DNA from: Chryseobacterium sp. Leaf405
Lineage (GTDB): Bacteria; Bacteroidota; Bacteroidia; Flavobacteriales; Weeksellaceae
Length of the DNA stretch: 64,000 bases
Assembly: GCF_001425355.1 (NCBI RefSeq)
Contig: NZ_LMQN01000018.1
Location: forward strand, 100,261 to 164,260
Direction: 5' to 3'
The notes under the pieces are model-generated. The model was not told where the DNA came from. It searched no databases and worked only from the letters and a program-made list of their open reading frames with translations. This document shows, in pieces, positions 17,185 through 25,748 of the stretch (its first letter is position 1; each line of letters starts with the position of its first letter). Position numbers and translations under genes: made by a program.

Positions 17185-19122
17185 TTAAGAATTGTTATCT
17201 GTTTTTTCTTCAATGATAGAAACTTTTTCTACAGTTTTCTTTTGTATCTGGTCCAAAAGCTGAAGTCCCAACAATCCGCTGATTCCGCTGTTTGCAGAAT
17301 CTCCGCTCCCTCCGATCAAAACTTCAGGCATAATTCTCACATTCTGACTGGCAATATTTTCCATGATTTTTAACTGAGTAAAATTATTTCCTCCCATTGC
17401 CTCTACAGATAATTTGTATGATTCGGCATTCGATTTACCAATTGCCAGAATTTTTTCTGCTTCAGCATTACCTGTCAATGAAATTTGTTCTGCGTTTGCT
17501 TTTGCCAGCAATTCAATTTTTTCGGATTCGGCTTTAGCAAGAAGTCTTGTTTTTTCGGCTTCACCGGTTGCCAAAAGTTTCAGTCTGTCTCCTTCGGCAT
17601 TTGCCTGTAATCTTACAGAATTAGCATCTCCGGTTGCTTTTTTCACAGAGGCATCGGCTATTCTTTCGGCAATCCAAACTCCCTGATCTGCTTTTACAAT
17701 TTCTTTCTGCATATCGGCAACCGCCGTTTCTTTTTCCAAAGCCTGACGTGTTTCCTGAGCCAGCATTTCTGTTTCGTAAGTAATTTTCTGCTCTTCTGCC
17801 AGCTTTCTGTCCGTTAAAGTTTTCATTAAGCTTTCCGGAGGAACTATTGCCCCAATCAAAGTATCAACTGCATTTACATTATACTGCTCCAAAACGCTGC
17901 TGATATGATCTTTTGCAGATTGTTGTCTTTCTTTACGTGTTCCTAAAAAGGCAATGACATCACTGTCTTGCGCAGAGTTTCTGAAGTAATTCCTAATAGT
18001 TGGTTCCAAAACCTGACTTACAAGATTAATCATATTTCCGAAACGTGCAATCACTTTTGGTGCTTCGTAAGTCGGAATATGAATGATCTGAGAAACATCA
18101 AGATTAAAAGGGAAACCATCTTTACTTCTCACCGTAATTGTTGAAAGGTTTTTGTCTAGTTGGTGAGATTCGCTTCTTTCGTAAGCCCAATTTAAGACTA
18201 AATTGGTCGTCGGAACAAGCTCAACCTTCATAATATAAGGATTAATCGGATATTTTCCGGGACCAATCGGTTCTGCCCAAACTCCTTTATGACTTTTTTC
18301 GACGATATTACCATGCTTAAAATCAACTCCGCTTAAATCTTTGCCATCTTCGCCAACATAACTGATAATTACCCCTACATGACCAATCGGGATTTCCGTC
18401 ATTTTCACCATTTCAACTTTTGTAAACCAAGGATTAAGGAAATACGATCCCGCCAAAATTACCTGCTCCTGAAGACCTTTGTAACCTCCACTGTTTAAAA
18501 AAGTATCAACATCCTGAAATTTATTATGATTTTGAATGATTTTGCCCGCAATCTGACCTTCTTCCAAAGGACTTCCTTCCATTGTTGTGATGATTCCTAC
18601 TGCATTATCAGGAATTTGCGTCATATCCGTTAATTCAATTTCAAATAATAAAGTATTTATTCTGTAAGAACCTGGAGCAATAATTGCTGTTTGTCGACCT
18701 TTTCTTCCGCCATTTCTTAAAAAAGCTTCAGCATCCTGAAAAGAATCACAGTCTACTTTTCTACCGAGAATTCGTCCGGTTTCCAGTTCCATACCGTCTT
18801 TTGCGAGTAACAATCCTATTTTTCCTGTAGGAATTACGATGAAAGCTTGAAAATCAATAGAATATTGCCATATCCATTTTGCAAAATACACTCCCGGGGC
18901 TAATGTCTGAGCCTGAAATCCTGCCTCTCCGTTGGTTGCGATAATTCTTCCTTCCGGAAGTTCCTGCTTACCAACCAACACAAACTTTTTGGTGACTAGT
19001 CCTATTTTGTCCTGCGGAACAATAATTAACCCAAAGAAAATTCTTAAAATGAATTTATAAAAAATTGCGCACACAAGTGCAATTACAGCCGGAATCATCC
19101 AGCCATGAAAACCTAATTCCAT
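17185..19122 (-). CDS. Flotillin-like SPFH-domain membrane protein
   Basis: The frame is open from 19191, but the ATG at 19122 (MELGFHGWMIPAVIALV) places the membrane anchor at the N terminus and is preferred, giving 645 residues. One membrane span at about 10-35 is followed by repeated beta-rich blocks, each with a GxI/GxV element and a GG.KG/GG.YKG motif. A SPFH/band-7 domain follows, then an alanine- and glutamate-rich coiled coil at about 470-600 (TGEAEKTRLLAKAESEKIELL) and a short Gly/Ser tail. Flotillins scaffold ordered membrane domains; a direct function here is not known. It is a single gene. Confidence 0.9.
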   Translation of the reverse strand: MELGFHGWMIPAVIALVCAIFYKFILRIFFGLIIVPQDKIGLVTKKFVLVGKQELPEGRIIATNGEAGFQAQTLAPGVYFAKWIWQYSIDFQAFIVIPTGKIGLLLAKDGMELETGRILGRKVDCDSFQDAEAFLRNGGRKGRQTAIIAPGSYRINTLLFEIELTDMTQIPDNAVGIITTMEGSPLEEGQIAGKIIQNHNKFQDVDTFLNSGGYKGLQEQVILAGSYFLNPWFTKVEMVKMTEIPIGHVGVIISYVGEDGKDLSGVDFKHGNIVEKSHKGVWAEPIGPGKYPINPYIMKVELVPTTNLVLNWAYERSESHQLDKNLSTITVRSKDGFPFNLDVSQIIHIPTYEAPKVIARFGNMINLVSQVLEPTIRNYFRNSAQDSDVIAFLGTRKERQQSAKDHISSVLEQYNVNAVDTLIGAIVPPESLMKTLTDRKLAEEQKITYETEMLAQETRQALEKETAVADMQKEIVKADQGVWIAERIADASVKKATGDANSVRLQANAEGDRLKLLATGEAEKTRLLAKAESEKIELLAKANAEQISLTGNAEAEKILAIGKSNAESYKLSVEAMGGNNFTQLKIMENIASQNVRIMPEVLIGGSGDSANSGISGLLGLQLLDQIQKKTVEKVSIIEEKTDNNS

Positions 19123-19569
19123 AGTTCGTTTGTTTTTATGTTTGATTAAATTTGAAAACAGCGATTGTGCTCTATTTTTCAGAATATGCAAAAACAGAGT
19201 ACGAATTATTTGATAATTCTTTCGAAAAAATTAAGCAACTGCAGGAGGAGAAGTATTAAAAATCGTGAATATGATTTCGGATACTTTTAATAGAAAAAAC
19301 TTAAAATTAATTAGTTTCATTTCAATGATAAAGGAAAGAGATCCTTTCGTAGTACAAATGTACGCAAGAAAAATATTCAGTTGTTTCAAAAAATTAAAAT
19401 ATTTTTCAACAATTGATATAATCAACTGCAAATCAATATAATTATTTTTAAAACAGGTAATTTATTACTCGAAAACACTTCTTTTTTACATTCTGAAAAT
19501 TGTATAAATTGAAAAAAAAAGATTATAAATTGGCTTTAAATTTGATAAGATTAAACACCAACAATAAAC
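19123..19569. other. Intergenic region between the divergent flotillin and exported-protein genes
   Basis: About 450 bp of AT-rich DNA. On the minus strand, TACATTTG at 19355-19362 matches the -7 consensus and could start a long (about 230-base) flotillin leader. On the plus strand, TAAATTTG at 19537-19544 serves the gene at 19570. The short open frames here have no coding features and are not called. Confidence 0.45.
19537..19544 (+). promoter_or_regulatory. Candidate -7 element (TAAATTTG)
   Basis: Exact TAnnTTTG match, 25 bases before the ATG at 19570. Confidence 0.5.
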
Positions 19570-20010
19570 ATGAAAAAAATGATTAAAAAAGTTTTATTCG
19601 CAGCGATTTGTATAGCTCAGTTTTCATTAATTCAAGCGAATACTATTAGTGAAACTCCAATTTCAAAAGTAAACTATCAAAAAGAAAGAGTTCCAAAATC
19701 GGTTATTATCAAGACTAAGAAATTTAAAGTACGAATTGATAAACAGCCTAATGGAAACTATCTTTATCAATCTTGGGGTGCCAACACAAAGATTACAGCC
19801 AAACCAAGTATGATTATCAGCAATGGAGAATATATTCCTGATGGATCGGGAGGTAATTATTATTTTGAATTCAACAATAACGGAACTATTTATCAGGTTT
19901 GGAGAAATTATCTAACCGCTTCCTCCAAAAAAGCTCCGTACACATTAGTCGTGATCGATACAAACGGAAATACGGTTGTGAGAGAAGACGCACAGGTTGT
20001 AAAAAATTAA
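19570..20010 (+). CDS. Small exported protein of unknown function
   Basis: 146 residues. The signal peptide is at about 1-24 (KVLFAAICIAQFSLIQANT), and the mature part is beta-rich (NGNYLYQSWGANTKI, GGNYYFEFNNNGTIYQVWRN). The sequence resembles a small secreted beta-sandwich, but no family is recognised. It is flanked by its own promoter box and terminator, so it is a single-gene unit. Confidence 0.72.
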   Translation: MKKMIKKVLFAAICIAQFSLIQANTISETPISKVNYQKERVPKSVIIKTKKFKVRIDKQPNGNYLYQSWGANTKITAKPSMIISNGEYIPDGSGGNYYFEFNNNGTIYQVWRNYLTASSKKAPYTLVVIDTNGNTVVREDAQVVKN

Positions 20011-20013
20011 ATA

Positions 20014-20042
20014 AAAACTCTCGCTTCTGAAGTGAGAGTTTT
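20014..20042 (+). terminator. Rho-independent terminator
   Basis: AAAACTCTCGCTTC pairs with GAAGTGAGAGTTTT with one mismatch, followed by TGTTTTT. It serves the exported-protein gene and may also act on the convergent patatin gene. Confidence 0.8.
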
Positions 20043-20046
20043 GTTT

Positions 20047-20847
20047 TTATGTTCCTGCCTGTTTTAATTCTGTGTAAAAATTACTTTCGGCAAAACTTTC
20101 TTTGGCAGTTTCGTATCCAATATTGAAAATTTCTTCCAAACGATCTTTTCTCCGCTCAAAAGTTCCGAAACTCGAAAATTTTTGAGATGAAATAAACCAG
20201 TCGCAATACTCGAATTTAACTTTCTCAATCCTGTATGACAGAAGATCATAAGAACGTGAAACGATGGCTTTAATAGACTTCAGATCATGGATTTTAATAT
20301 CATGAGGGGGCGAAACAAAAACCCCAATTAGTTTATCGCATTCCTCTCTGATAATATCTGCCGGAAAATTATTTAATACTCCGCCATCGCAGTACATTTC
20401 GTCGCTAATAATGTAAGGAGTGGTAATCCCAGGGATTGAACATGATGCAATTACAGCATCCACCACCTTAAAATTTTCATCGAATATTTTTTCGGTTCCG
20501 TTTACCAGTTCGGTGGCAACAATCTTTACTTCTTTATCCAAATCTCCCAATTTCATATCTCCGAAAATAGGATTAAGATAATTCCTGAAGATTAACGAAG
20601 AAACCAACCCCGCCTGATTAAAGGTAAAATGTTTCCAGTTGAAAAAATAAATAGAGTTGAAGAATTCAAGAATTTCTTCAGGAGTTTTACCGATAGCATG
20701 AAGGCAACCGACAATGGAGCCTGCGCTGCAACACGATAAGACATCTACCTCGATATTCTGTTCTTTCAGAAATTTTAAAACTCCTGCATGTGCAATACCT
20801 TTAGTTCCACCACCCGATAAAACCAATCCTATTTTCTCAAAATTCAT
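20047..20847 (-). CDS. Patatin-like phospholipase
   Basis: 266 residues. The oxyanion loop is GGGTKG near residue 12. The nucleophile elbow reads CCSAG where the family has GxSxG, so the serine is kept but the first glycine is cysteine. The dyad aspartate is in YCDGGVLNNFP. No signal peptide is seen, so it is probably cytoplasmic. Patatins cleave acyl chains from phospholipids. The cysteine at the elbow is unusual and may alter activity, although the rest of the fold looks intact. It is a single gene on its strand. Confidence 0.9.
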   Translation of the reverse strand: MNFEKIGLVLSGGGTKGIAHAGVLKFLKEQNIEVDVLSCCSAGSIVGCLHAIGKTPEEILEFFNSIYFFNWKHFTFNQAGLVSSLIFRNYLNPIFGDMKLGDLDKEVKIVATELVNGTEKIFDENFKVVDAVIASCSIPGITTPYIISDEMYCDGGVLNNFPADIIREECDKLIGVFVSPPHDIKIHDLKSIKAIVSRSYDLLSYRIEKVKFEYCDWFISSQKFSSFGTFERRKDRLEEIFNIGYETAKESFAESNFYTELKQAGT

Positions 20848-20909
20848 TTATTAAAAATAAGAAAACAAGTATAAATATGGTACTAATTTTATTAAAAAAT
20901 ATTTAAAAT

Positions 20910-21101
20910 TTAATTACTCAATGGCAGATCTACTGTAAAATGATTCTTTTTAAATGCGTAGCTTCCAATAGCATGGTTTGAGACCGCATCTCTTGAGATT
21001 TTCAAAACATATTTTGCCGGAAAAGGATTATCTCCGTATTGAAATTCCTCTTGGAAAAGTAAAAATAATGAGCTAAATACAGCGCATAGAATTGTATTTT
21101 T
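20910..21101 (-). pseudogene. Start-less reading frame, probable decayed exported-protein gene
   Basis: A 64-codon frame on the minus strand has no ATG but protein-like content: a hydrophobic signal-like stretch (TILCAVFSSLFLLF), then FQYGDNPFPAKYVLKISRD and a clean end FTVDLPLSN-stop. Just upstream is ACTATAAAAAAATACAATT. An ATG in place of ATA plus one more A would give MKKNTIL, in frame with the rest. A start-codon change with a slip in the A-run, or a sequencing error there, would explain it. It lies between the dihydrolipoyl dehydrogenase terminator and the patatin gene. Confidence 0.45.
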
Positions 21102-21116
21102 TTATAGTTATTTATT

Positions 21117-21144
21117 AAAAAAGCTCAGATAAAATCTGAGCTTT
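21117..21144 (-). terminator. Rho-independent terminator of the dihydrolipoyl dehydrogenase gene
   Basis: AAAGCTCAGAT / ATCTGAGCTTT is a perfect 11-bp stem with a T-run on the minus strand. Confidence 0.85.
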
Positions 21145-21171
21145 ACATATAATATTTATTAATATTTGAAA

Positions 21172-22560
21172 TTAAATATGAATAACTTCTCCGTAAGCAG
21201 CTGCAGCAGCTTCCATAATAGCTTCAGAAACCGTCGGGTGCGGGTGAATTGACTTAATGATTTCGTGACCTGTCGTTTCCAATTTTCTGGCAACTACGGC
21301 TTCAGCAACCATATCTGTAACCCCTTCTCCGATCATGTGGCAACCTAGCCATTCACCATATTTAGCATCGAAAATAACTTTAACGAAACCGTCTGTATTT
21401 CCGTTTGCAGTCGCTTTTCCGCTTGCAGAAAGAGGGAATTTCCCAACTTTGATCTCGTACCCTTTTTCTTTAGCCTGCTTTTCCGTAAGACCAACAGAAG
21501 CAACTTCAGGGTGACAGTATGTACATCCAGGAATATTGCCATAGTCGATTTTCTCAACGTGAAGACCTTTGATTTTCTCAACACAAGTAATCCCTTCAGC
21601 AGAAGCAACGTGTGCCAACGCCTGCGTCGGGATCAAATCTCCGATCGCATAATATCCCGGAACTGAAGTTTCGTACCATTCGTTTACCAATACTCTGCCT
21701 TTATCTGTCTGGATTCCCACTTCTTCAAGACCGATGTTCTCGATATTTGCAGCAATTCCAACAGCAGATAATAAAATATCAGCTTCAAGAACGATATTTC
21801 CTTTAGCAGTTTTTACAGTAGCTTTTACGCCTTCTCCGCTTGTGTCAACACTTTCTACAGAAGCATTTACCATAATTTCAATTCCTGATTTTTTAAGCGA
21901 TTTTTCTAAGTGCTTAGAAACATCCTCATCTTCTACAGGAACGATGTTTGGCATAAATTCAACAACAGTTACTTTTGTGCCCATTGTGTTATAGAAATCA
22001 GCAAATTCTACCCCGATAGCTCCAGAACCTACAACAATCATAGATTTCGGCTGCTCAGGAAGAGATAATGCCTGTCTGTATCCAATTACTTTTTTACCGT
22101 CTTGAGGCAAGTTCGGTAATTCTCTAGAACGAGCTCCTGTAGCGATAATAATGTGAGTTCCTGTATACTCAGTTACTTTACCTTCTTTATCTGTAACAGA
22201 AACTTTTTTACCTTTCTGTACTTTTGCAGTTCCTAAAATAACATCGATTTTGTTCTTTTTCATCAAGAACTCAATCCCTTTGCTCATTTTGTTGGCAACA
22301 CCACGGCTTCTCTGAATTACATTTGGAAATTCAAAGCTACCTTCTACTTTATTTAAACCATAATCTTCAGCGTGATTAATATAATGGAAAACCTGAGCCG
22401 ACTTCAACAAAGCTTTCGTAGGAATACATCCCCAGTTAAGGCAGATTCCACCAAGACTTTCTTTTTCTATAATTGCAGTTTTAAAACCCAATTGTGCCGC
22501 TCTGATTGCTGTAACATATCCACCAGGACCACTTCCGATGACAATAATATCGTAATTCAT
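21172..22560 (-). CDS. lpdA: Dihydrolipoyl dehydrogenase (E3)
   Basis: The frame opens at 22680, but the FAD-binding fold begins at the ATG at 22560 (MNYDIIVIGSGPGGYVTA), which is the preferred start and gives 462 residues, the normal length. The redox disulfide is in GGICLNWGCIPTKALL, the NAD-binding motif in VVGSGAIGVEFA, and the C-terminal catalytic His-Glu in IHPHPTVSEAIMEA. It reoxidises dihydrolipoamide in the pyruvate, 2-oxoglutarate and branched-chain 2-oxoacid dehydrogenase complexes. A fused E1 gene lies at 44712, far away. It is a single gene here. Confidence 0.96.
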   Translation of the reverse strand: MNYDIIVIGSGPGGYVTAIRAAQLGFKTAIIEKESLGGICLNWGCIPTKALLKSAQVFHYINHAEDYGLNKVEGSFEFPNVIQRSRGVANKMSKGIEFLMKKNKIDVILGTAKVQKGKKVSVTDKEGKVTEYTGTHIIIATGARSRELPNLPQDGKKVIGYRQALSLPEQPKSMIVVGSGAIGVEFADFYNTMGTKVTVVEFMPNIVPVEDEDVSKHLEKSLKKSGIEIMVNASVESVDTSGEGVKATVKTAKGNIVLEADILLSAVGIAANIENIGLEEVGIQTDKGRVLVNEWYETSVPGYYAIGDLIPTQALAHVASAEGITCVEKIKGLHVEKIDYGNIPGCTYCHPEVASVGLTEKQAKEKGYEIKVGKFPLSASGKATANGNTDGFVKVIFDAKYGEWLGCHMIGEGVTDMVAEAVVARKLETTGHEIIKSIHPHPTVSEAIMEAAAAAYGEVIHI

Positions 22561-22666
22561 TAGCTTAAAATTTTTATGCGAATTTAAGGAAAAATATTGG
22601 ATTTTTGTGTTTCTGAAAACAGTTCTTAGAATGCTTTCCTGTTGTAATTTCAAATCGAATGACAAC

Positions 22667-22696
22667 AAAAAAGAGAACACCGAAGCATTCTCTTTT
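22667..22696 (-). terminator. Rho-independent terminator after the small exported-protein gene
   Basis: AAAAGAGAA pairs with TTCTCTTTT around a ten-base loop, with a T-run on the minus strand. Confidence 0.75.
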
Positions 22697-22722
22697 ATAT
22701 ATTTTATCTTGGTAACTTTTGG

Positions 22723-22986
22723 CTATCTGGCAGCTCTCAGCAGTTTCTTTTCATTCTGATATCGTAAATTCAAAGCTCTTAGCTGTTCTTGTTTCATCTT
22801 TCTTGTAGCAATCGGATGGTTCATAATCATTTTTTTTTCGTTTCTGTATCGTCTATCCAATTCGCTTGCCTTACTGTTTGCCAACTGTGCTTTTGAAGGA
22901 TGCGGTGGTGCAGGCGGACGTTTTTGGCTATAAGCATTAAATGATAACCCTAATAATAAAACGGTTGTTATAAATAACTTTTTCAT
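22723..22986 (-). CDS. Small exported Arg/Lys-rich protein
   Basis: 87 residues. The signal peptide is MKKLFITTVLLLGLSFNAYSQ, followed by a proline-rich start (KRPPAPPHPSK). Two similar helical segments follow, LDRRYRNEKKMIMNHP and LNLRYQNEKKLLRAAR, each with R-Y-x-N-E-K-K. This looks like a small periplasmic helical hairpin, perhaps metal- or envelope-stress-related, but the function is not known. It has its own terminator. Confidence 0.75.
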   Translation of the reverse strand: MKKLFITTVLLLGLSFNAYSQKRPPAPPHPSKAQLANSKASELDRRYRNEKKMIMNHPIATRKMKQEQLRALNLRYQNEKKLLRAAR

Positions 22987-23090
22987 GACGTTTACTTTTT
23001 TGAATAATTTTAATCAATATTTTAAAATCACTTAAATTCATTCGGTTTCAAAGTAAACATTACATATATCGTACCACATTTTTTATTAAA

Positions 23091-25748
23091 TTATTCAACC
23101 TCAATATTCTGCTTCAACGGGAGGTTTTTAGAGGAATTTCCGACCATAATTCTGTAAGTCCCTTTTTCAACAATCCAATTCATTTTTTCATCTAAAAACT
23201 GTAATTCTTTCACAGGAACTTCAATCACAATCTGTTTTGATTCTCCTGGTTTTAACTCTGCTTTTTTCAACCCTTTCAATTCAATAATTGGTCTTGAAAC
23301 TGAAGCCAGCAAATCTTTTACATATAACTGAATAACTTCACTTCCTGCTTTTGAACCTATATTTTTCACAGTAACTTTAGCAATAATTAGATCATTTTCA
23401 GAATATTTTGGTTGATTCAATTGTAAATCAGAAATTTCAAAGGTCGTGTAACTCAACCCAAATCCGAATGGATACAACGGTTCGCCACTTAAATCATAAT
23501 AATCATTGCCACGTCCTGTCGGATGATGATTGTAGACTAAAGGCAACTGACCTTCCTCGATCGGAAACGTAATCGGCAATTTTCCTGAAGGATTTTCTGC
23601 TCCGAAAAGGACTTTGGCAACGGCATTCCCACCTTCTTCTCCAGGATACCAGACATCCAGAATCGCTCCGACTTTGTCTTTCCAGTTGGTCGTTTTTATC
23701 GCAGAACCACCTATCAAAACAACTGTCGTCGGTTTATTTAATTTTGAAATTTCCTGAATAAATTTTTCCTGATTTCCGGGAAGACTCAACGAAGAACGGT
23801 CCTGAAATTCACCTTCATGAATTCCGGCTGTAACGACGATGTAATCTGCGTTTTGAGCTAGTTTTAAAGCATCATTAAAATCTTTTTGGTAATCATTTAA
23901 ACCATAATTCCAGATGAGTTCGATATTTGCTTCGCCTCTGTTTTCGTGAAATTCTACAGCCAAATTATATTTTTGACCTTTAATAAAATCTATTTCAACA
24001 GTTTTGGTTGAATAACTTAGTTTTTCCCATTGATCAACGACTAATTTTCCATTTAAATATAATCTGAAACCATCATTTCCTCTTAAACCTAATTGATATT
24101 TTCCTGAATTTGGAGCTTCTAATTTTCCTGTCCAGTGAATGCTGTAATTATCGGGTTGCAATTTTTCGGGATTTGGAGAATATAATGTCCATTTAAAATT
24201 CAATTGTTCGTCTTGTTTTTCAAACGCAGGATTTCCTTTTAAATCTGAATTGGAAAAATATTTTCCTTTCAGCCCTTTTTGATTTTCAGAAGATAAAAAC
24301 TCAGTTGGAACCGTTACAAAACTTTTCAAATTCCAGTCAATTCCTTTTGAATAATTTACTTCAATATTTTTATTTTTAACAAAATTTTTAATTCCATCCA
24401 AAATACTTACTTTCTTATTTCCCGGTCCGGAATAACCGCCTGATCTGGCATTAACGGCATCGGTTCCTACAACTAAAATCTTTTTGTAATTTTCCGAAAT
24501 CGGCAACGTTTGATTATTATTTTGAAGCAAGACAAAAGATTCAGACGCAGCTTTTTCCGCTAAAGATTTATGATTAATTTTCTTTAATTCCTCCATATCT
24601 TTATTGGAAACGTAAGGATTTTCAAACAAACCCAGTTCAAATTTCGCTCTCAACACTCTCGCAACCGCATCATCGATTCTTTCCTTGGAAATTCTTCCAT
24701 CCAAAAACGGAGGAATAAATAATTTATAATGTTGATATTCTGTCTGGAAAATCACATCAAGTCCGGAATTTATAGCTTGTGCAGAAGCATCGTCGTAATC
24801 TTTTGCTGTAAAATGGAGAACATTTGCCCCGCCAACTGCACTTGCATCACTGATCACAAAACCTTTGAAGTTCCATTCATTTTTTAATTTTTCGGTCAAT
24901 AGCCAATGATTTGCCGTTGATGGTCTTCCATCCAACAAATTATAAGACGTCATCACTGATCGGCTTTTTCCCTGATTAAAAGCTTTCTGAAAAGGAATCA
25001 AATGCGTTTCTTCCAAATATCTTTTGCTCCAATGAATCGGATAAGAATCTCTTCCACCTTCGCCTACATTTGCTAAAAAATGTTTTGGCGTTGTAATAAT
25101 TCCCCGATTTTCAAACGAACTGACAAAATTTACACCCATCACAGAAGTCAAAAACGGATCTTCGCCATACGTTTCCTCCGTTCTGCCCCATCGAACATCG
25201 CTTGCTAAATTCACTACTGGAGTCAAAATCTGACGGATTCCTCTCAATTTCGATTCTTTGGCAATTGCTGCCGAAACCTCCTTCATCAAATCAGGATTGA
25301 AAGTTGCTGACAAACCAATCGCCTGTGGAAATGCCGTCGCACCTTCACGCATTAATCCATGTAAAGCCTCATCAAAAGGGATAATTGGAATTCCCAATCG
25401 GGATTCTTCCACGAAGTATTTTTGAATCGCATTAATTTTTTTTGCTAATCTTTCTGCATCTTCATTTGCATTGTATTTTAATATTTGCCCTGCAACTCCA
25501 CCTCCCTGATTTCCTGCGCTTACTTGTAAACCAAAAATTCCGTGGGAATACTGACCTTTCGGAACGTTGTCCAAATCTCCGGGAATCATGAAGCACTGCC
25601 AGAATTTTTCTTCGGGTGTCATACGTTTCAATAAATCCTGAACTCTTACCTCTATTGGTTGTTTTGAGTCTTTGTATAAGGGTTTTTGTGCAGCAATGAA
25701 AACAGAACTCAACAATGAAATTCCAATCAATTTTAATCTAAACTTCAT
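23091..25748 (-). CDS. Glycoside hydrolase family 3 beta-glucosidase (BglX-like) with PA14 insert
   Basis: 885 residues with a signal peptide (LIGISLLSSVFIAAQ). The GH3 N-terminal barrel is at about 30-350, with the catalytic aspartate in GFVISDASAVGG. The GH3 C-terminal domain follows, interrupted at about 480-620 by a PA14 domain (GLKGKYFSNSDLKGNPAF... GNDGFRLYLNGKLVVDQW). A fibronectin-III-like domain closes it at about 775-870. PA14 inserts shape substrate specificity in GH3 enzymes. Its ATG overlaps the fucosidase stop by one base (TAATG), so the two are translationally coupled and probably act on the same fucose/glucose-containing glycan in the periplasm. Confidence 0.93.
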   Translation of the reverse strand: MKFRLKLIGISLLSSVFIAAQKPLYKDSKQPIEVRVQDLLKRMTPEEKFWQCFMIPGDLDNVPKGQYSHGIFGLQVSAGNQGGGVAGQILKYNANEDAERLAKKINAIQKYFVEESRLGIPIIPFDEALHGLMREGATAFPQAIGLSATFNPDLMKEVSAAIAKESKLRGIRQILTPVVNLASDVRWGRTEETYGEDPFLTSVMGVNFVSSFENRGIITTPKHFLANVGEGGRDSYPIHWSKRYLEETHLIPFQKAFNQGKSRSVMTSYNLLDGRPSTANHWLLTEKLKNEWNFKGFVISDASAVGGANVLHFTAKDYDDASAQAINSGLDVIFQTEYQHYKLFIPPFLDGRISKERIDDAVARVLRAKFELGLFENPYVSNKDMEELKKINHKSLAEKAASESFVLLQNNNQTLPISENYKKILVVGTDAVNARSGGYSGPGNKKVSILDGIKNFVKNKNIEVNYSKGIDWNLKSFVTVPTEFLSSENQKGLKGKYFSNSDLKGNPAFEKQDEQLNFKWTLYSPNPEKLQPDNYSIHWTGKLEAPNSGKYQLGLRGNDGFRLYLNGKLVVDQWEKLSYSTKTVEIDFIKGQKYNLAVEFHENRGEANIELIWNYGLNDYQKDFNDALKLAQNADYIVVTAGIHEGEFQDRSSLSLPGNQEKFIQEISKLNKPTTVVLIGGSAIKTTNWKDKVGAILDVWYPGEEGGNAVAKVLFGAENPSGKLPITFPIEEGQLPLVYNHHPTGRGNDYYDLSGEPLYPFGFGLSYTTFEISDLQLNQPKYSENDLIIAKVTVKNIGSKAGSEVIQLYVKDLLASVSRPIIELKGLKKAELKPGESKQIVIEVPVKELQFLDEKMNWIVEKGTYRIMVGNSSKNLPLKQNIEVE

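Noticed and set aside
19231..19431. 66-codon minus-strand frame upstream of the flotillin gene
   Set aside because: No credible coding features and it spans a likely promoter; probably chance in AT-rich DNA.
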